DNA of 64,000 nt from Lentisalinibacter sp964427415 (GTDB lineage: Bacteria > Pseudomonadota > Gammaproteobacteria > Steroidobacterales > Woeseiaceae): positions 6,806-70,805 of the forward strand of contig CAYRUH010000017.1 in assembly GCA_964427415.1 (NCBI GenBank), given 5' to 3'. This document shows positions 52,901-61,962 of this stretch, piece after piece (position 1 is the stretch's first letter; each line of letters opens with the position of its first letter). Both the position numbers and the translations under genes were made by a program. The notes below the pieces were generated by a model. That model saw only the letters and a list, made by a program, of their open reading frames with translations. It did not search any database and was not told the origin of the DNA.

Positions 52901-53848
52901 ATGTCCGAAGACCGTCCCCGCCTGACCGCCTTTCTGCACCCTCGCTACTGGCCGACCTGGCTCGGTGTCGGGCTGCTCCGACTCGCCTGTCTGCTGCCGT
53001 ACCAGGTGCAGATGCGCCTTGGGCGCGGCCTCGGCGGGCTCGCCGCCAGGCTCCTGTCGGAACGCGTGGCGGTGGCCCGACGCAACATCGAGCTCTGCTT
53101 TCCGGAGAAGCCGACGGACGAGGTGGAGGCGCTGACGAGGGCCCATTTCCGCTCCCTCGGCATGTCGCTGATGGAGACGGCGAGCGCCTGGTGGCGTAGC
53201 GACGCCTTCATTGCCCCGCTCGCCACCATGGAGGGCGCTGAGCACGTGCAACGCGCCGTCCAGCAGGGCCGCGGCGCCATCCTGCTCACGGCTCATTTCA
53301 CCACGCTGGAGTTCAGCGGGCCGGTACTGCACATGAACCTGCCGCCCTTCGACGCCGTGTACCGCAAGCATCGCAGCCCGCTGGTGAACGAGATCTGGCG
53401 TCGCGGCCGCGAGCGCTCGGCGCGGCGCACGATCGAGAAGGGCGACATCAAAAGCATGGTGCGCAGCCTGCGCGAGGCCGTGCCGGTCTGGTACGCGCCC
53501 GACCAGAGCTACCGCCGCAAGAAGTCGGAGTTGATTCCGTTCATGGGCGAGCCGGCCATGAGCAACACGGCCACCAGTGCGCTCGCCAAGCTGGCCGATG
53601 CCGTCGTGCTGCCCCTGTTCCCGCGCCGGCTGCCTGGTGATAGCGGATACCGCATTACCGTGTACCCGCCGCTGGATAATTTCCCGTCCGGCGACCCGGC
53701 GGCGGATACGGTCCGCTATAACGAGATCGTGGCGGAGTGGATCAGGGAAGCGCCGGCGGAGTACTACTGGGTACACCGCAAATTCAAGGACCGGCCGGAC
53801 GCACTGCCGGATGCCTACGCCGGTCTGACCAGCGACGACCGGGAATAG
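52901..53848 (+). CDS. LpxL/HtrB-family lipid A acyltransferase
   Basis: A 315-residue membrane-associated acyltransferase of the lauroyl/myristoyl type. A membrane segment is at about 20-40 (LGVGLLRLACLLP), the catalytic HTTLE-like motif (HFTTLE, His x4 Glu) near residue 131, and WYAPDQSYRRKKSELIPFMG in the middle. It adds a secondary acyl chain to lipid A from acyl-ACP. It is convergent with two LPS glycosyltransferase genes, which supports an LPS role. Confidence 0.9.
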   Translation: MSEDRPRLTAFLHPRYWPTWLGVGLLRLACLLPYQVQMRLGRGLGGLAARLLSERVAVARRNIELCFPEKPTDEVEALTRAHFRSLGMSLMETASAWWRSDAFIAPLATMEGAEHVQRAVQQGRGAILLTAHFTTLEFSGPVLHMNLPPFDAVYRKHRSPLVNEIWRRGRERSARRTIEKGDIKSMVRSLREAVPVWYAPDQSYRRKKSELIPFMGEPAMSNTATSALAKLADAVVLPLFPRRLPGDSGYRITVYPPLDNFPSGDPAADTVRYNEIVAEWIREAPAEYYWVHRKFKDRPDALPDAYAGLTSDDRE

Positions 53849-53854
53849 CGGCTC

Positions 53855-54892
53855 CTAACCGAGACGGCGGTACAGCGCCTCCAGCCGCTCCGCGATGCCT
53901 GCGATAGAAAACTCGCAGAGGCGCTCGCCCGCAGCGACGGCCAGTCGCCGCCGCAGTTCCTCGTCGGCGTACAGTCGCCCGATGGCCGTGGCCAGGGCTT
54001 CCGCGTCCCCGGGTGGCGCCAGCAACCCGGTCTCCTCGTGGCGGATCAGCTCGGGAATGCCGCCCGTCTCGCTGGCGACGATGGGCTTGCCCGCGGCGAT
54101 CGCCTGGAGCAGTACGGACCCGAGCCCTTCGTGATGACTCGGCAAGGCGAACACGTCGAAGGCGGCGAGATAGTCGGCCACGTTGTCGACGAAGCCGGTG
54201 AAGTGGACCCCGCTTTGTCCGGCGGCGGCCGCGCGGATGGTCTCGCCGTCGTGGCCGTCGCCGACGAAGACGAAACCCATGTCCGCATGCCTGGCCGAGA
54301 GGGTTTTCGCCGCCGTCAGCAGTTCCAGTTGCCCCTTCGCCACATCCAGCGCCGCGACGTTGCCGACGAGGAAGGCCTCGGGCCGGGCCGCGCGGATCTC
54401 TGCCACGCGGCGCGGATCGGGTGCGGCGGCGTCCAGCGCGCTGGGGATCACGGCCGCTTCCAGGCCCGGGAAGCGTTCGGCCAGGACGCCGGCGATGGCA
54501 CGGGAGAGGGCGGTCACGGCGGCTGCGTCCCGATAGACCCGTGAAGTCAGGGCACTGTGCGACGGCGGCTTCATGACCCGGCGCGTCAGCACGTAGCGGC
54601 TGCCGCGCAGTTTCGACGCGATCCACGCCGCCTGCGCCGCCCGCGCCTCGTGCGCATGGACCAGTGGTGCTGCCACCCGTACCGCGGCGCCCAGCACCCC
54701 GCCGACCGGCGTGACGGTCAGGCAATCGACGTCTGCGAGGCGCGCCGCCAGCGGTTCGCCGCCCCGGCCGATGAACTGCTGGCGCCAGCCCCGGCGTGCC
54801 AGCTCCCGGACCAGCAGCAGGGTCTGGTTCTCGCCGCCGCGGAAACCCCGGGCGAGGTTGATATGGGTGATCTCGGCTCTGTTGGCCGGCAT
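53855..54892 (-). CDS. Glycosyltransferase family 4
   Basis: A 345-residue GT-B enzyme. INLARGFRGGENQTLLLVREL is the N-terminal acceptor loop; the donor side has FVGDGHDGE, HEGLGSVLLQAIAAGKPIVASETGGIPELI, the E-x7-E region of family 4. It is most likely an LPS core or surface-glycan sugar transferase, given the adjacent family 2 transferase and LpxL-type genes. It is co-directional with the upstream family 2 gene (13-base gap). Confidence 0.85.
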   Translation of the reverse strand: MPANRAEITHINLARGFRGGENQTLLLVRELARRGWRQQFIGRGGEPLAARLADVDCLTVTPVGGVLGAAVRVAAPLVHAHEARAAQAAWIASKLRGSRYVLTRRVMKPPSHSALTSRVYRDAAAVTALSRAIAGVLAERFPGLEAAVIPSALDAAAPDPRRVAEIRAARPEAFLVGNVAALDVAKGQLELLTAAKTLSARHADMGFVFVGDGHDGETIRAAAAGQSGVHFTGFVDNVADYLAAFDVFALPSHHEGLGSVLLQAIAAGKPIVASETGGIPELIRHEETGLLAPPGDAEALATAIGRLYADEELRRRLAVAAGERLCEFSIAGIAERLEALYRRLG

Positions 54893-54905
54893 GGGCGGAG
54901 TCGGA

Positions 54906-55667
54906 TCAGCGGCCGGCCGCCGCCCGTTCCCGGGCCGTGGCCTTCATGTGTTTATAGAACACGCCGTCCGCATCGCCCCAGGCGATGACCAGTCCCCGCC
55001 AGCCCTCCAGGAAACCCAGTCGGAGAAAGTAGGTGCGCAGGAAGGCCCAGACCGCACGCAGGAAAATCAGCGCAGGCGGTTTGGCGGTATGGGCGCGCCC
55101 GGCGCGGATCTCCGAGTAGCGGTCCGCCTTCTGCAGGAAGGCGCCGAGGCGCTCGACGGCCCGGTGGTACAGCGGCGAGCGCAGGCGCACGACCGTCGTG
55201 CCCACCTGCGGCTCGATCCGCTCGTGGACGCTGGCCTGGTTGTAAGCATGGCGGTGGCGGTGGTAGAAGCGCGGCAGCCAGTCATTGCCCCAGCCGGCAC
55301 GGCGGACTCGTCGGCCCATGAAGTAATTGTGCCGGTCCACCTCGTAGAGCCGCGCGGGGTCCGAGAGGTCCAGTGCGTCGAGTTCTGCGATGAGTGCCTC
55401 GCTGGCCGCCTCGTCGGCGTCGATGGACAGGATCCACTCCCGCTCGGCCAGCCCCGCGGCGTGGTTCCTGGTCGGCCCGAAGCCCGTGAACTCGCCGCTG
55501 AACCAGCGCACGTTGCCGTGCGCGCGGGCGATGTCTTCCGTGCCGTCGGTCGAGCCGTTGTCGTAGACGACGATCTCGGGCAGGTGCGCAAGGCTGGCCA
55601 GCGTCTCGGCCAGCGTGGCCTCGGCGTCCCGCGTGATGATGACGGCGGCGATGTCTGCGAGCGGCAT
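54906..55667 (-). CDS. Glycosyltransferase family 2, WaaE/KdtX-like
   Basis: A 253-residue GT-A enzyme. IAAVIITRDAEATLAETLASL, VVYDNGSTDGTEDIA and WILSIDADE (DxD motif) are clear. RNHAAGLAEREW and a C-terminal pair of amphipathic/basic segments fit the LPS core beta-glucosyltransferase group (WaaE/KdtX). ATG 55667 is chosen with AAGGA upstream; the frame continues to 55757 without typical coding sense. It is first of a two-gene operon. Confidence 0.85.
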   Translation of the reverse strand: MPLADIAAVIITRDAEATLAETLASLAHLPEIVVYDNGSTDGTEDIARAHGNVRWFSGEFTGFGPTRNHAAGLAEREWILSIDADEAASEALIAELDALDLSDPARLYEVDRHNYFMGRRVRRAGWGNDWLPRFYHRHRHAYNQASVHERIEPQVGTTVVRLRSPLYHRAVERLGAFLQKADRYSEIRAGRAHTAKPPALIFLRAVWAFLRTYFLRLGFLEGWRGLVIAWGDADGVFYKHMKATARERAAAGR

Positions 55668-55792
55668 GGCACGATCCTTACGTTTGCGGAGAATGTTAAC
55701 CCGGAAATGCGGGCAGCAGTTGCCGCGGGCCAATGCCCGTTTTCGGGAACTGCGCATTGGACTGGCGTCGTGGTATCGGTTCTAATCCGCTG

Positions 55793-56194
55793 ATGCGCAG
55801 GCTGACTGCCATCGCCGTGATCGTGAGCATCCTGGCCGCCTCGGCCGGGGAATTCGTGCAAGCGTGCACGATGGCGGTCCTGCCGCAACCCGCCGCGAAG
55901 GCGGTCGGCGGCGTCGGCAACGGCGCTGATGCCGCCATGCCCTGTCACGGCACCGACCGGCAGCCTGCCGGCCATGCCATGGACCCGTCCATGGACTGCT
56001 GTGACGAGGACGCCACGGCCGCCCACTGCATCGATTGCCTATGCACCGCGGTCAGCATGCCGCTGAGTGCGCTGGAAACGGCTATCCCGCAGGCCCTGCC
56101 GGCGCCGGCCCGGCCCGCGCTTCCGCTCTCCGCCGCGCCGCCGCCGGAACGCGCCCCCGAGTATCTCCTCAGACCTCCGATCGTCACCTCCTGA
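55793..56194 (+). CDS. Small exported Cys/His/Met-rich protein heading the Cu efflux operon
   Basis: A 133-residue protein with a signal peptide (about 1-25) and a middle part rich in metal ligands: VQACTMAV, AAMPCHGTDR, AGHAMDPSMDCCDE, HCIDCLCTAV. The tail is Pro/Ala-rich. ATG 55793 is preferred over the upstream 55733. I cannot assign it to a named family with certainty; similar small proteins precede copper-efflux operons. It is 76 bases before the TolC-type gene. A role in binding or sensing periplasmic copper is inferred. Confidence 0.65.
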   Translation: MRRLTAIAVIVSILAASAGEFVQACTMAVLPQPAAKAVGGVGNGADAAMPCHGTDRQPAGHAMDPSMDCCDEDATAAHCIDCLCTAVSMPLSALETAIPQALPAPARPALPLSAAPPPERAPEYLLRPPIVTS

Positions 56195-56270
56195 CCGTCC
56201 GCCTGGCGGCGGACCGCTGTCGTACGCGTGCGCGCGGCGACTGAACGAAGACGACTGACGGAGACTGCAC

Positions 56271-57542
56271 ATGTTTATCCGACGCTGCGTGGGCATGCTG
56301 CTCGCGCTGAGCCTGTTGGCAATATTCCTGCCGCGGGGCTGGGCCGCCGACGAGGCGCCGCTCGCGATCACGGCGGAGATGCTCACCCAGGAGGTGCTCG
56401 CCGCGAACCGGGCCCTGACCGGGCGGCGCGCTGCCACCGCCGCGCGCCTGAGTGAGGCCGAGTCCGCCGATGACCTCGATGATCCCCGCCTCATGCTGGG
56501 CGCCGCGCCCAACACCCTCGGCTCCCGGGCGGATGGCCGCGGCCTGATCCAGTTCAGCCAGTCCCTGCCCTGGCCCGGCAAGCGCGGGCTGCGGGGCGAC
56601 GTCGCGCTGGCTGTGGCGGAGGCTGCCGGAGAGTCCGAGCGCGTGCTGGCCCGGGAACTCGCCGCCCGGGCCAAGAGGCTCTGGGCCGAGTGGTGGTACG
56701 TCCACGAGGCGCTGACCCACAACGACGAGGAAAGGCGTCTGGTGGCCGAGCTCGCGCCGGTCGCCGAGGCGCAATACGCCGCCGGCATGGGGCTGCAGCA
56801 GGACTTGCTGCGGGTCCAGACCCGGGCCCTGAGGCTCGAGCATCAGCGTCTCACGCTCGAGCAGCGCCGTAGTGCGCTGCTCGCCGAGATCAACGCGCTC
56901 AGGGGACGATCAGCTGACGCGTTGCTGGTGAAGCCGGCTCCCATGCCGCCGGCGCCGCTGGTGGCGCCGGAGGCCGAGCTGGTCGATGCGCTGGCCGCGA
57001 CCCATCCGGCGCTGGCGCGGATCGATGCCTCGCTGGCCGGCGCCCGAGCCAGGCTACAGCTGGCGCACAAGGATTACTGGCCCGACTTCCGCGTGTACAC
57101 GGGCTATGTCGGCACGCTGGACCCGGCGCAGAAGCGCTGGCAGATCGGCGCCGAGATCAACCTGCCGTTCGGCGGCGACAAGCGGCGCTCTGCGGTCTCC
57201 TCCGCGGAACTCGAACAGGACCACCTGCAGGCCGAACGCGACGACCTGAAGTTCCGGCTCCTGGCCGAACTGCGCTCATTGCTCGCCCGCCTCGACGAAG
57301 CCGAGCAGACCGTCGCGCTGTACCGGGACCGCATCGTGCCGCTGTCGCGGCAGGGACTGGACGCAGCTCGCGCCGATTTCGAGTCCGGTCGCGGGGCATT
57401 CGCCAACGTCATCGACGCGGAGACGGCGCTGCTCGATGCAAGACTCACGCTCGCCCGCGCACGGGCCGACCGGCTGATGACCGTCGCCGGTATCGAAGCG
57501 CTGACGGGCATTGACGCCGACCTCGCGAGGACATCCCCATGA
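56271..57542 (+). CDS. CusC/CzcC-type outer-membrane efflux protein (TolC family)
   Basis: A 423-residue TolC-family protein with a signal peptide of about 25 residues and long helical coiled-coil regions (ALTGRRAATAARLSEAESADD, RRAATAARL). PRLMLGAAPNTLGS and LIQFSQSLPWPGKRGLRGD are the usual motifs of heavy-metal efflux members. It forms the outer-membrane channel of the RND pump. Its stop overlaps the start of the adaptor gene (ATGA). Confidence 0.85.
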   Translation: MFIRRCVGMLLALSLLAIFLPRGWAADEAPLAITAEMLTQEVLAANRALTGRRAATAARLSEAESADDLDDPRLMLGAAPNTLGSRADGRGLIQFSQSLPWPGKRGLRGDVALAVAEAAGESERVLARELAARAKRLWAEWWYVHEALTHNDEERRLVAELAPVAEAQYAAGMGLQQDLLRVQTRALRLEHQRLTLEQRRSALLAEINALRGRSADALLVKPAPMPPAPLVAPEAELVDALAATHPALARIDASLAGARARLQLAHKDYWPDFRVYTGYVGTLDPAQKRWQIGAEINLPFGGDKRRSAVSSAELEQDHLQAERDDLKFRLLAELRSLLARLDEAEQTVALYRDRIVPLSRQGLDAARADFESGRGAFANVIDAETALLDARLTLARARADRLMTVAGIEALTGIDADLARTSP

Positions 57543-58852
57543 AACCACAATTCATATTCTGGGCCATCGTGGTCGCCGTTACGGCCATCTCCGGTGCGCT
57601 GGGCTTCTGGCTGGGCAGCACGGAGGTCGACGAGCCGTCCGGCGCCGCGGCCGATGCCGGCGAACGCGGCGAGAGTGAGATCCTCTACTGGGTCGCGCCC
57701 ATGGATTCGAACTATCGCCGGGACGAGCCGGGCAAGTCGCCGATGGGCATGGACCTGTTGCCGGTCTACGCCGACGGGCAGGCGGCGAGCGACGATGCCG
57801 GCATCGCTGTCTCGTCCGCGGTCCGGCAGACCCTTGGCGTGCGCACGGCGCTCGCCGGGCGCGGTGCGTTCGCGCGCCGTCTCGATACCGTGGGCTATAC
57901 CGCCTGGGACGAATCCACGGTGACGATGTATCACGCCCGCGCCGAGGGTTGGCTCGAATCGTTCCGCGTCGCCGGCGTCGGCGATCGCATCGCATCGGGC
58001 CAGGTCCTCTACACGCTGTTCTCGCCCAAGCTGGTCTCGGCGCAGCAGGAGCTGCTCACCGCCCGCGCCTCGGGCAACGTCTCCCTGACCCGCGCGGCGC
58101 GCGACCGACTGCGTGCTCTCGGTCTCGGCGACGAGCAGATTGCGGCCATCGAGCGCGGCGACAGCGTGCAGCAGAATCTGCCGCGTCGCGCCGGCCGCGA
58201 CGGAATAGTGATTGGCATGGAGGGACGCGAGGGTAACTACGTCACTCCGGCCACGCATGTGCTCACCGTCGCCGATCTCTCGACCATCTGGGCCGAGGTG
58301 CAGGTCTTCGAGCAGGATATCGGCTGGATGGCGGAGGGCCTGCCGGCCCGCGCCCGCTTCGAGGCCTACCCGGACGAGACCTGGGAAGGCCGCATCGCCT
58401 ACATCTATCCGGCCCTGGACCCTGAGACCCGAACCCTCAGGCTGCGGCTGGTCTTCGACAACGAGGACGGCCGGCTCCGTCCGAACATGCTGGCCAAGGT
58501 GCGCATCCAGGGCGAGCCCCGCCCGGACGTGCTCCACATCCCCCGTGAGGCCGTCATCCGCTCCGGCGCCGGTGAGCGCGTGGTACTGGATGCCGGCGAC
58601 GGCCGCTTCCGTGTGCAGCCGGTAGTCACCGGGCTCGCGAGCGGCAGCGACGTCGAGGTGCTGGAGGGTCTCGCCGAGGGCGATCGCGTGGTGACCTCGG
58701 GGCAGTTCCTGCTGGACGCCGAGGCCGGCGGCGAACAGGCGCTGGCGCGGCTCGAGGAGCCGGATCCCCACGCCGGCCACGACATGGAGGAGATGGATCA
58801 CAGCGGCCACGACATGAGCGACGATGGCGACGGCGCGGAGTCCGGGCGATGA
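57539..58852 (+). CDS. CusB-type periplasmic adaptor (membrane fusion protein)
   Basis: A 437-residue adaptor. N-terminal membrane segment (FIFWAIVVAVTAISGALGFWLG); a heavy-metal-binding domain at about 45-75 (YWVAPMDSNYRRDEPGKSP, then GMDLLPVY), in which the Cys of the usual YTCPMHP form is Ala and the His is Asp but the Met residues remain. Barrel-sandwich and beta-barrel parts follow. The last 25 residues are His/Met-rich (HAGHDMEEMDHSGHDM), a likely copper/silver site. It bridges the RND pump and the outer-membrane channel, and overlaps both neighbours. Confidence 0.9.
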   Translation: MKPQFIFWAIVVAVTAISGALGFWLGSTEVDEPSGAAADAGERGESEILYWVAPMDSNYRRDEPGKSPMGMDLLPVYADGQAASDDAGIAVSSAVRQTLGVRTALAGRGAFARRLDTVGYTAWDESTVTMYHARAEGWLESFRVAGVGDRIASGQVLYTLFSPKLVSAQQELLTARASGNVSLTRAARDRLRALGLGDEQIAAIERGDSVQQNLPRRAGRDGIVIGMEGREGNYVTPATHVLTVADLSTIWAEVQVFEQDIGWMAEGLPARARFEAYPDETWEGRIAYIYPALDPETRTLRLRLVFDNEDGRLRPNMLAKVRIQGEPRPDVLHIPREAVIRSGAGERVVLDAGDGRFRVQPVVTGLASGSDVEVLEGLAEGDRVVTSGQFLLDAEAGGEQALARLEEPDPHAGHDMEEMDHSGHDMSDDGDGAESGR

Positions 58853-61800
58853 TCGGCGCGATCATCCGTTGGTCGATCCGCAACCGGGGCCTGGTCCTGG
58901 CCGGCCTGATCGCGCTGGCGATCGCGGGCACGCTGAACCTGCGCACCCTGCCGGTGGACGCGATCCCGGACCTGTCCGACGTACAGGTGATCGTGAAGAC
59001 CTCGTATCCGGGCCAGGCGCCCCAGGTCGTCGAGGACCAGGTCACGTACCCGCTCACCACGGCGCTGCTGTCGGTGCCGGGCGCCGAGACCGTGCGCGGC
59101 TACTCGTTCTTCGGCGACTCCTACGTCTACGTCATCTTCGACGACGACACGGACCTGTACTGGGCCCGTTCCCGGGTGCTGGAGTATCTGAGTCAGGTGG
59201 CGCCGCGGCTGCCGGCCGAGGCGAGACCCGCCATCGGGCCGGACGCGACCGGCGTCGGCTGGATCTATGAGTACGCGCTCGTGGACCGCAGCGGCCGGCA
59301 CGATCTCTCCCAGCTCCGCGCCATCCAGGACTGGTTCCTCAAGTACGAGCTGCAGACCGTGCCCGGCGTGGCGGAGGTGGCCACCGTCGGCGGCATGGTG
59401 AAGCAGTACCAGGTGGTGGTGGACCCGGACCGGCTGCGTTCCTTGGACCTCACCCTGCCGGCCATCCGTGACGCCATCCGCCGGGGCAACTCCGAGGTGG
59501 GCGGCTCCGTCATCGAGATGGCCGAGACCGAGTTCATGGTGCGCGCCACCGGCTACATCACGGGCCTGGACGAACTGCGCCAGATCCCGGTGAAGATCTC
59601 GCCGGAGGGCACTCCCGTATTGCTGGAAGAGGTGGCCGAGATCCGCCTGGGGCCGCAGCTGCGGCGCGGCATCGCCGAGCTGGACGGCGAGGGCGAGGTG
59701 ACCGGCGGCATCATCGTGATGCGTTTCGGCGAGAACGCCCAGCGGACCATCGATGCGGTGAAGGCGCGGATCGAGGAGCTGCGTCCGAGTCTGCCCGAGG
59801 GCGTGGAGATTGTGACCACCTACGACCGCTCCGAGCTGATCGGCCGGGCCATCGACACGCTGCAGGGCAAGCTGGTGGAGGAGTTCCTGCTGGTGGCGCT
59901 CATCTGCGCCATCTTCCTGCTGCATGCCCGCTCGGCCCTGGTGGCCGTGGCGACGCTGCCGCTCGGCATCCTCGCCGCGCTCCTGATCCTGCGCGCGCAG
60001 GGCCTGAACGCGAACATCATGTCGCTGGGCGGCATTGCCATTGCCATCGGCGCGATGGTGGACGCCGCCATCGTCATGATCGAGAACACGCACAAGCATC
60101 TGGCGGAGGACAAGTCGGGGCGCAGCCGCTGGGAGATCGTGGCGAAGGCCACCACCGAGGTGGGACCGCCCATCTTCTTCTCGCTGCTGATCATCACGCT
60201 GTCCTTCCTGCCTGTGTTCACGCTGGAAGCCCAGGAGGGCCGGCTGTTCGCGCCGCTGGCCTGGACCAAGACCTGGGCCATGGCCGCCTCGGCCGCGCTG
60301 GCCATCACGGCGGTGCCGGTGCTGATCGGCTATCTCGTGCGCGGGCGCATCCGGCCGGAGGAAGCCAATCCGGTGAATCGTGCGCTCACCGCCGCCTATC
60401 GACCGGTGATCGGCTGGGTCAGCCGGGCACCGTGGCTCTTCGTCGCGGCCGGCGTGGCGCTGGTGCTCTCGGCGCTGTACCCCGCCAGCCAACTCGGCAC
60501 CGAGTTCATGCCGCCGCTGGACGAGGGCGACTGGATGTACATGCCCACCACCCGGCCTGGGCTGTCCATCGGCGAGGCCGGCCAGCTGCTGCAGCAGACG
60601 GACCGGCTCATCAAGAGCGTGCCGGAGGTGGCCCAGGTATTCGGCAAGATCGGCCGCGCCGAGACCGCCACCGACCCGGCGCCGCTGACCATGATCGAGA
60701 CCCTGATCCGCTTCAAGCCGGAGAGCGAATGGCGGGAAGGCTATGACATCGAGGACATCCGCGCTGAAATTCGGGAACGGGTGCAGCTGCCGGGTGTAAC
60801 GAATGCCTGGGTGATGCCGATCAAGACCCGTATCGACATGCTGGCCACCGGCATCAAGACGCCGGTGGGTATCAAGATCAACGGTCCGGACCTCGACGTG
60901 ATCCAGGGGCTGGGGGTGCGCATCGAGGAGTTGCTGCCGGAAGTGGAGGGCACCGCTTCGGTGTTCGCCGAGAAGGTCGCCGGCGGGCGCTACGTGGTGG
61001 TGGACATCGAACGGGGCGAGGCGGCCCGCTACGGGCTGAATATCGCCGACGTGCAGACGGTGGTCATGAGCGCCGTGGGCGGCATGAACGTCACCGAGAC
61101 GGTCGAGGGCCTGCAGCGCTTTCCGGTGAATCTGCGCTATCCGCGGGCCGTGCGTGAAAACGTGGAAGCCATCCGCGAGCTGCCGGTGGTGACGCCGGGC
61201 GGTGCCCGCATCCGCCTGGGCGATGTTGCCCGGGTGGCCGTGGAGGACGGCCCGCCCATGCTGAAGAGCGAGAACGGTCGCCTGACCGGCTGGGTGTATG
61301 TGGATATCGACGGCCGCGACGTGGGCTCCTACGTGGCAGCCGCCCGGGAGTTGCTGCGTCAGCGGCTGGCTCTCCCGGCAGGCTATTCGCTGAACTGGTC
61401 CGGACAGTACGAATACATGGAACGGGCGAAGGAACGCCTGACACTGGTCGTGCCATTCACGCTGGCCATTATCGCGTTGCTGCTGTATCTGGCATTCCGC
61501 GGCCTCACCGAGGTGCTGATCGTCCTCGGTACGGTGCCCATGTCGCTTACCGGCGGCATCTGGTTGCTGTACTGGATGGACTTCGACCTCTCCGTGGCGG
61601 TCGCCGTGGGTTTCATCGCGCTGGCCGGCGTTGCCGTGGAGATCGGCGTACTGATGCTCGTGTACCTGGACCTGGCGCTGGCGAAGCACCGGGAGCAGGG
61701 CGGCGGCGTTAGCCGGGAGGAATTGCGCGAGGCGGTGCAGGAGGGCGCGCTCAGGCGCTTGAGGCCGATCGTCATGACCATGGCGTCCATCGCGCTGGGC

Positions 61801-61956
61801 CTGCTGCCCATTCTCTGGGGCGGCGGCACCGGCGCCGAGGTGATGCAGCGCATCGCCGCGCCGATGGTGGGCGGTATGGTCAGCACGCTCGCCCTGGCGC
61901 TGCTGGTAATACCGGCGATCTATCTGATCTGGAAGCGCCAGGGCGCGACTGGCTGA
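58849..61956 (+). CDS. cusA: CusA-type heavy-metal efflux RND transporter
   Basis: A 1035-residue inner-membrane RND pump with 12 membrane segments. VDAIPDLSDVQVIVKTSYPGQAP is typical of the heavy-metal subgroup; GAMVDAAIVMIENTHKHL carries the proton-relay Asp. The Met residues in MYMPTTRPGLS, TMIETLIRF and RIDMLATGIKTPVGIK correspond to those that carry Cu(I)/Ag(I) in E. coli CusA. I therefore prefer copper/silver over cobalt/zinc/cadmium. It ends the operon, convergent with an esterase gene. Confidence 0.9.
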   Translation: MIGAIIRWSIRNRGLVLAGLIALAIAGTLNLRTLPVDAIPDLSDVQVIVKTSYPGQAPQVVEDQVTYPLTTALLSVPGAETVRGYSFFGDSYVYVIFDDDTDLYWARSRVLEYLSQVAPRLPAEARPAIGPDATGVGWIYEYALVDRSGRHDLSQLRAIQDWFLKYELQTVPGVAEVATVGGMVKQYQVVVDPDRLRSLDLTLPAIRDAIRRGNSEVGGSVIEMAETEFMVRATGYITGLDELRQIPVKISPEGTPVLLEEVAEIRLGPQLRRGIAELDGEGEVTGGIIVMRFGENAQRTIDAVKARIEELRPSLPEGVEIVTTYDRSELIGRAIDTLQGKLVEEFLLVALICAIFLLHARSALVAVATLPLGILAALLILRAQGLNANIMSLGGIAIAIGAMVDAAIVMIENTHKHLAEDKSGRSRWEIVAKATTEVGPPIFFSLLIITLSFLPVFTLEAQEGRLFAPLAWTKTWAMAASAALAITAVPVLIGYLVRGRIRPEEANPVNRALTAAYRPVIGWVSRAPWLFVAAGVALVLSALYPASQLGTEFMPPLDEGDWMYMPTTRPGLSIGEAGQLLQQTDRLIKSVPEVAQVFGKIGRAETATDPAPLTMIETLIRFKPESEWREGYDIEDIRAEIRERVQLPGVTNAWVMPIKTRIDMLATGIKTPVGIKINGPDLDVIQGLGVRIEELLPEVEGTASVFAEKVAGGRYVVVDIERGEAARYGLNIADVQTVVMSAVGGMNVTETVEGLQRFPVNLRYPRAVRENVEAIRELPVVTPGGARIRLGDVARVAVEDGPPMLKSENGRLTGWVYVDIDGRDVGSYVAAARELLRQRLALPAGYSLNWSGQYEYMERAKERLTLVVPFTLAIIALLLYLAFRGLTEVLIVLGTVPMSLTGGIWLLYWMDFDLSVAVAVGFIALAGVAVEIGVLMLVYLDLALAKHREQGGGVSREELREAVQEGALRRLRPIVMTMASIALGLLPILWGGGTGAEVMQRIAAPMVGGMVSTLALALLVIPAIYLIWKRQGATG

Positions 61957-61962
61957 CGCCCG

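Noticed and set aside
58798..61689. A very long open frame (963 codons) antisense to the cusA-type gene
   Set aside because: It is His/Gln/Gly/Arg-rich without any domain, as expected for the shadow frame of a high-GC gene. The forward strand has a clear RND transporter.
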